This document shows positions 59,811-64,000 of a DNA stretch of 64,000 bases, piece by piece (the stretch's first letter is position 1; the number at the start of each line of letters is the position of its first letter). The notes beneath the pieces were generated by a model, which was not told the DNA's origin, made no database searches, and saw only the letters and a program-made list of their open reading frames with translations. The stretch lies in assembly GCA_038087015.1 (NCBI GenBank), contig JASBNA010000001.1, forward strand, positions 1,984,001-2,048,000, given 5' to 3'. Made by a program: the position numbers and the translations under genes. This DNA is from Cerrena zonata. Lineage: Eukaryota > Basidiomycota > Agaricomycetes > Polyporales > Cerrenaceae.

Positions 59811-60042
59811 ATCCTGTGACACCGTTTCCTTGGATTGGGTGTGTTTATATGTCTTTTTGAAATATATCGAAGGTCTTCATCGGTCTAAGGCTTGATGCTT
59901 GATGTAGGACCCTTCTATATTCATTCATCTCACACCAAGATGTACTTCTCGATGACATCTGATACAGTATCATCACACGCAGGTCATCGCTCCGCTCGAG
60001 TTGCGTTCATATAACCACTGCTTCTGTGGCGCCTCATTCCTG

Positions 60043-60050
60043 TATAAATA
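60043..60050 (+). promoter_or_regulatory. TATA box of sedolisin 2
   Basis: TATAAATA lies 65-72 bp upstream of the ATG at 60115, the same arrangement as in copies 1 and 3. Confidence 0.7.
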
Positions 60051-60114
60051 CGTCTGAGTGGACATTACTTCAGTCAAGAATCCACCTCGTACGAACCCAA
60101 GAGAGGCAGTGCAG

Positions 60115-62593
60115 ATGAAACTGCTTTCCTTGTACTTGACGCTCCTGTTGGGCTCTTTAGTTCATGCTGCACCATCCGAGTCTACTTCTAATATCAAGGA
60201 GTCAATAATCGCTCCTCGAGGATGGGTAAAGCGTGCCCCTGCTCCCTCCGACTATGCCATCGAGCTTCGCATTGCGCTTCCACAGCCCGATTTTGATGAA
60301 TTGGAGCGTCATCTCTATGAAATCAGGTGCGAGCGTTATCCGTTGGAGCTGGGTAAAATACAAATACTGACATATTGCTGTAGTGATCCTGACCATCACC
60401 GTTACGGCAAATACTTGACTAAGGAAAAGATTGAGGAAATCTCTTCCCCCTCTCTCGCAAGCATCAACGCAGTCCGAAACTGGCTAGTCTCTCATGGCTA
60501 CGACGAGGAATACCTCAGTGCTTCCTCCACGAAAGATGGGTTCAGAATAAGGGTGCCCGTTAGTCAAGCTGAAGAGATGCTCAACACGGTATGGCATATT
60601 TCACTTGACATCCGACCGGTTTTAGTTAATCATCTAAACCTAAATCATCACTTGAACCATAGAAATATCACATATGGGAACATACAGCAACTGGCAAAAC
60701 CGCGGTTCGAACTACAGCTTACAGCTTACCGGAGGAGCTTCATGTACATGTCGAACTTGTCCATCCCACAATTGTATTTCCCGGTATTAGATCTATGGCC
60801 TCTTCCGCACGTCTAATCCCCGATATTGAGGTCTCCACCACCAATTCCTCATCCTCAGGTGGTGTTGATCCAGTCTGCAACAACGAGATCACCATCAAGT
60901 GTCTTCAGCAAATTTATAAATTTGTCGACTATAGACCATCTGCCGATTCGGGCAGCAGAATCGGCCTAACTGGGTATTTGGAAATGTTTGCGAACGAACA
61001 AGATCTTCAAAGTTTCTATGCTGACCAGCGACATGATGCCCTGAACTCGTCGTTTGCATTGGTGTCTGTCAACGGTAACGGCTTTTAGTTGACTTATTTC
61101 ACTCACAGCTTATACTTGCATTCTAGGCGGCTTGAATAGCCAGAATCTCAGCGAAGCAGGTCTTGAAGCAAATCTTGGTACGTTTCGGTCAAAACGTCTA
61201 AGTCAGAAGGAATTTATACACGAACATCTATTAGATGTTCAATTTGGTCTGGGTTTGACTTTCCCGCTTCCCGGCACATTTTATTCGACTGCTGGTCGCC
61301 CGCCATTCAAACCAGATCTTCTTTTACCAGAGAATACTAATGAACCCTATCTGGACGTGCGTGTCAACATGATCCATATTTATCCCATGTTAATGAAATG
61401 TAGTGGCTTGACTTTGTGCTTAGTCACCCAAATCCTCCCCAGGTCATCAGGTAAGATATCTGTTGTTATTTTTGATCCCAACTTGATTGTGTCGCGACTA
61501 ACCTTTTATAGCACGAGCTATGGTGAAGACGAACAAACAAGTAAGCCGAGTCTAATGCTTTTGGCATGTCATTAATTCATTGAACATGTTAGTACCCGAA
61601 AGTTATGGTCGTGCCGTGTGTAAACGTTTTGCTCAGCTGGGTAAATTGATACCCTTACATGACTTGCCACATGTTCATTCCTGAATGGAAAATTCTGAAT
61701 AATTTCCAATCACAGGTGCTCGTGGTGTATCTTTGTTCTTCTCTTCGGGTGACAGTGGCGTAGGCGATGCCAACCCAGACCCCACGACGCAGATGTGCAA
61801 AACGAACGATGGCCACAACACGACACGATTCCTACCTGCCTTCCCTGCATCTTGTCCCTACGTGACTACTATTGGTGGTACACATCACTTCCCTGAAGTT
61901 GCAACCAGTTTCTCTGGTGGAGGATTCAGTGATCTGGTAAGTATCCGGTGGTCTGTACCATCAGGCTGCATTACAACCCCGGTTTCTAGTTCCCTCGGCC
62001 ATCATATCAAGATGATGCAGTGACAGAATATCTCGAGAAACTTCCTAATGGGACATATATAGGTCTTTTTAATAAGTCAGTATTAAATTCTATGTGTCAA
62101 CGTTTGAGTGCTTATTTGAAGTTTCCCGTACAGGACTGGCCGTGTAAGTATCATATTTGCTTATAAGACAGTATAAAGTACTCATGACGACTAGGCATAT
62201 CCTGACCTCTCCGCTCAAAGCAATAATTTTGCTGTTTTCTTAGGAGGCGTGAAGAGACACGTTCAAGGAACTTCGGCATCAGCTCCTACCGCTGCAGCCA
62301 TTTTCGCCTTGTTGAATGACGCCCGACTTCGTCAAGGCTTACCAGTATTAGGGTTCTTGAACCCATTGCTCTACAAGATTAGAAATGAACATCCGGATGC
62401 TTTCAATGATGTAACCCATGGTAACAACCCAGGATGCGGCACACAAGGATTCAACGTATGTACACTAGAAGGTGATTAGTCGGTCTTAGACTAATTCAAT
62501 CATTTACAGGCTACACAAGGTTGGGATCCCGTCACCGGACTCGGCACCCCAAACTTTGAGAAATTGAAGGACATAGTGCTGAGTATGAAGTGA
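60115..62593 (+). CDS. Sedolisin-family serine protease (S53), copy 2
   Basis: Signal peptide ([19 protein letters not shown]), pro-domain ([58 protein letters not shown]) and catalytic domain. The catalytic Glu/Asp are in EANLDVQFG, the oxyanion Asp in [13 protein letters not shown], Ser in GTSASAPT, and the Ca-site region is [11 protein letters not shown] to [13 protein letters not shown]. It ends after DIVLSMK. Introns match those of copy 1 in position, including a 10-nt exon at 62134-62143. All catalytic residues are present, so it should be active after pro-domain removal at acid pH, by analogy with the family. The start is the Met right before the hydrophobic leader; an upstream GTG frame has no role in a eukaryote. 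Confidence 0.93.
62134..62143 (+). other. 10-nt microexon of sedolisin 2
   Basis: TACAG precedes and GTAAGT follows GACTGGCCGT, giving NKTGR then AYPD. Position, phase and length equal those of the microexon in copy 1. Confidence 0.88.
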
Positions 62594-63334
62594 GTCAATC
62601 AATCGGGCGGCGATACTCTGTTTGAGCGGTGTATTCAGTCCCATAATATTAATACAACACTTACCATATATGGAATGAGCACCGATGTCATGCGCGGTGT
62701 TGATGCCGCCGGATGGTGATACGCGTTCCATGCGGAACATCTCAATCTACTTGATTTTGACTCTCCTTGACCACCTGCATCCTTGTGGCAGTCCACGAAG
62801 CGCAAATCTTACCCTGAGGTCAGAGCTGGTCGAGGTCACCCACATGGTTAGCATTCAAACTTCGAGGTACAAAGCTTAAGGTAATTCGCGTAGTAATTCC
62901 TGGTAATCCGCGCAACCTCCGCTGCACAACCGCTATTCTGTTCGCATGTCATTGTATTATCCCAATCTTACTAACATCTTCTCACCGTGACCTGTCCAAC
63001 GTCGGATCGGTAACTTCTTACTGCGCCCTGTCAAGTGCTTCTGTATGCTGTCGTGATCAAGTGTACGAATGAGGACGAATGGTACCTATTTCGGGCGCAT
63101 GGAAGTCCTCAAATAGTCCCGGCTGTTCGGGATTCAGTTGATAGCTACAAAATTCATCTGGGAAAAGAAGCACGGAGCCATGTGGTGGAAACGGCACCAG
63201 CGTACCTTGGCAATTATCCCTGGTGAACCCCGCGTTTCACAGAGGCTAGGACGCGTATATATACCCGTATAGATCAGAATGTTGCTTCACAGGCTTTCTC
63301 TGCTGTCTGTCTCCGAGACGTCCCAATATCAGTC
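62594..63334. other. Intergenic region between sedolisins 2 and 3
   Basis: About 740 bp with no recognisable gene. It does not contain the direct repeat found around the kinase. The right end carries the promoter of copy 3. Confidence 0.5.
63256..63263 (+). promoter_or_regulatory. TATA box of sedolisin 3
   Basis: TATATATA lies 72-79 bp upstream of the ATG at 63335. Confidence 0.7.
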
Positions 63335-64000
63335 ATGAGGTCCTTGCTCACCTGTTTCGCTCTTGTTGCCGTGGTGTTAGCTGTCCCTGCTAAGGACTGT
63401 GCTCATAAACTCAAGGAGAGTGTCGCTCCTCCTCGGCAGTGGATCAAGGAGGGACCTGCTTCCAAGGACCTTCCTATCGAACTGAAGATTGCTTTACCGC
63501 AACCTAACTTCTCTGAGTTGGAGAGGCATCTTAACGAGATTAGGTGCGTTAGGCACATTTTCTTCTACGTCGCGAAGTGATTGTCTGAACACACCCTAGT
63601 GACCCATTCCATGAACGATATGGTCAGCACCTCTCGAAGGAAGAGGTTGAGGCACTCGTTGCTCCTCATGCCGAGAGCATTTCCTCTGTTAACGAATGGC
63701 TTGCAACCCATGGACTTATGGGAGACGACCTTTCCCGTTCTCCCGCGCAGGACTGGGTCAAGGTCACAGTTCCTGTAGGTCTTGCAGAGAAGATGCTGAA
63801 TACGGTATGACGTCTTATTTCATTGCTGAGATTGGAAATTCATATACGTTTACTAGGAATACCACGTTTGGAGAAACGCGAAGGATGGGAATACTATAGT
63901 CCGCACGACTAGCTACAGCTTGCCTGAGAATCTCCATGGTCACATTGACCTCGTCCAACCGACAACTCTTTTCTCGACTCTCCGTGGCATGGACACAAAC
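63335..64000 (+). CDS. Sedolisin-family serine protease (S53), copy 3, N-terminal part (cut by window end)
   Basis: Signal peptide (MRSLLTCFALVAVVLAVPA) and pro-domain (KLKESVAPPRQWIKEGPA; IELKIALPQPNFSELERHL; SDPFHERYGQHLSKEEVEAL; SSVNEWLATHGLMGDDLS), then EYHVWRNAKDGNTIVRTTSY and SLPENLHGHIDLVQPTT before the window ends. Introns at 63544-63599 and near 63805-63856 are at the same places as in copies 1 and 2. The catalytic domain is outside the window, so activity cannot be judged. The pro-domain is clearly paralogous to, but not identical with, the other two. Confidence 0.92.

Overview
This is a nuclear window from a filamentous basidiomycete, most likely an Agaricomycete (mushroom-forming fungus). 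The evidence is dense protein-coding genes with many short GT-AG introns of about 50-60 nt, an intron-bearing tRNA, and fungal or basidiomycete-type families: Uds1 septation protein, MDM34 of ERMES, Virilizer-like protein, sedolisin proteases and F-box/LRR-like proteins. I found no bacterial, plasmid or CRISPR features. All calls come from reading the translated sequence; no database search was run.

Layout. 1-2140 (-) is the N-terminal part of a KDM5-type histone demethylase cut by the window edge. About 2.5 kb without a recognisable gene follows, then a tRNA-Arg(TCT) with an 11-nt intron (4652-4735, -). Next come 14-3-3 (-), the GPI inositol-deacylase BST1 (+) and a Uds1 coiled-coil septation protein (+); the last two carry three apparent single-base frameshifts. 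14.8-26.6 kb holds an F-box protein (-), a membrane-anchored amidohydrolase (+), a 100-residue membrane protein (-), the SNARE-disassembly ATPase SEC18 (+) and an F-box-like protein with acidic repeats (+). 28-36 kb holds a ferric reductase (+), the sphingolipid regulator ORM1 (+), the folate enzyme MTD1 (-) and protein phosphatase inhibitor 2 (-). 36.5-50.2 kb holds a STIMATE-type vacuolar membrane protein (-), a Virilizer-like protein (+), MDM34 (-), a B-box/DUF2009 protein (+) and eIF3m (-).

51-64 kb is the accessory end. It has a second F-box-like gene with an 18-bp in-frame minisatellite, then three tandem secreted sedolisin (S53) proteases (the third cut by the window end), with a CK1-like kinase between the first two. 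The kinase is flanked by diverged direct repeats, and the first sedolisin has a 779-nt intron where its paralog has 52 nt.

How the genes work together. The core is eukaryotic housekeeping: chromatin, translation initiation, vesicle fusion, GPI-anchor remodelling, ER-mitochondria contact, sphingolipid homeostasis, one-carbon metabolism and PP1 control. I see no biosynthetic cluster. The linked functional group is the sedolisin array, in which each copy has a signal peptide and a TATA box about 60-80 nt upstream of the ATG, as expected for inducible secreted proteases. The most unusual structural features are microexons of 10, 10, 12, 18 and 30 nt, a GC-AG intron, the inserted intron sequence, the repeats around the kinase, and the cluster of frameshifts at 9.0-12.7 kb.
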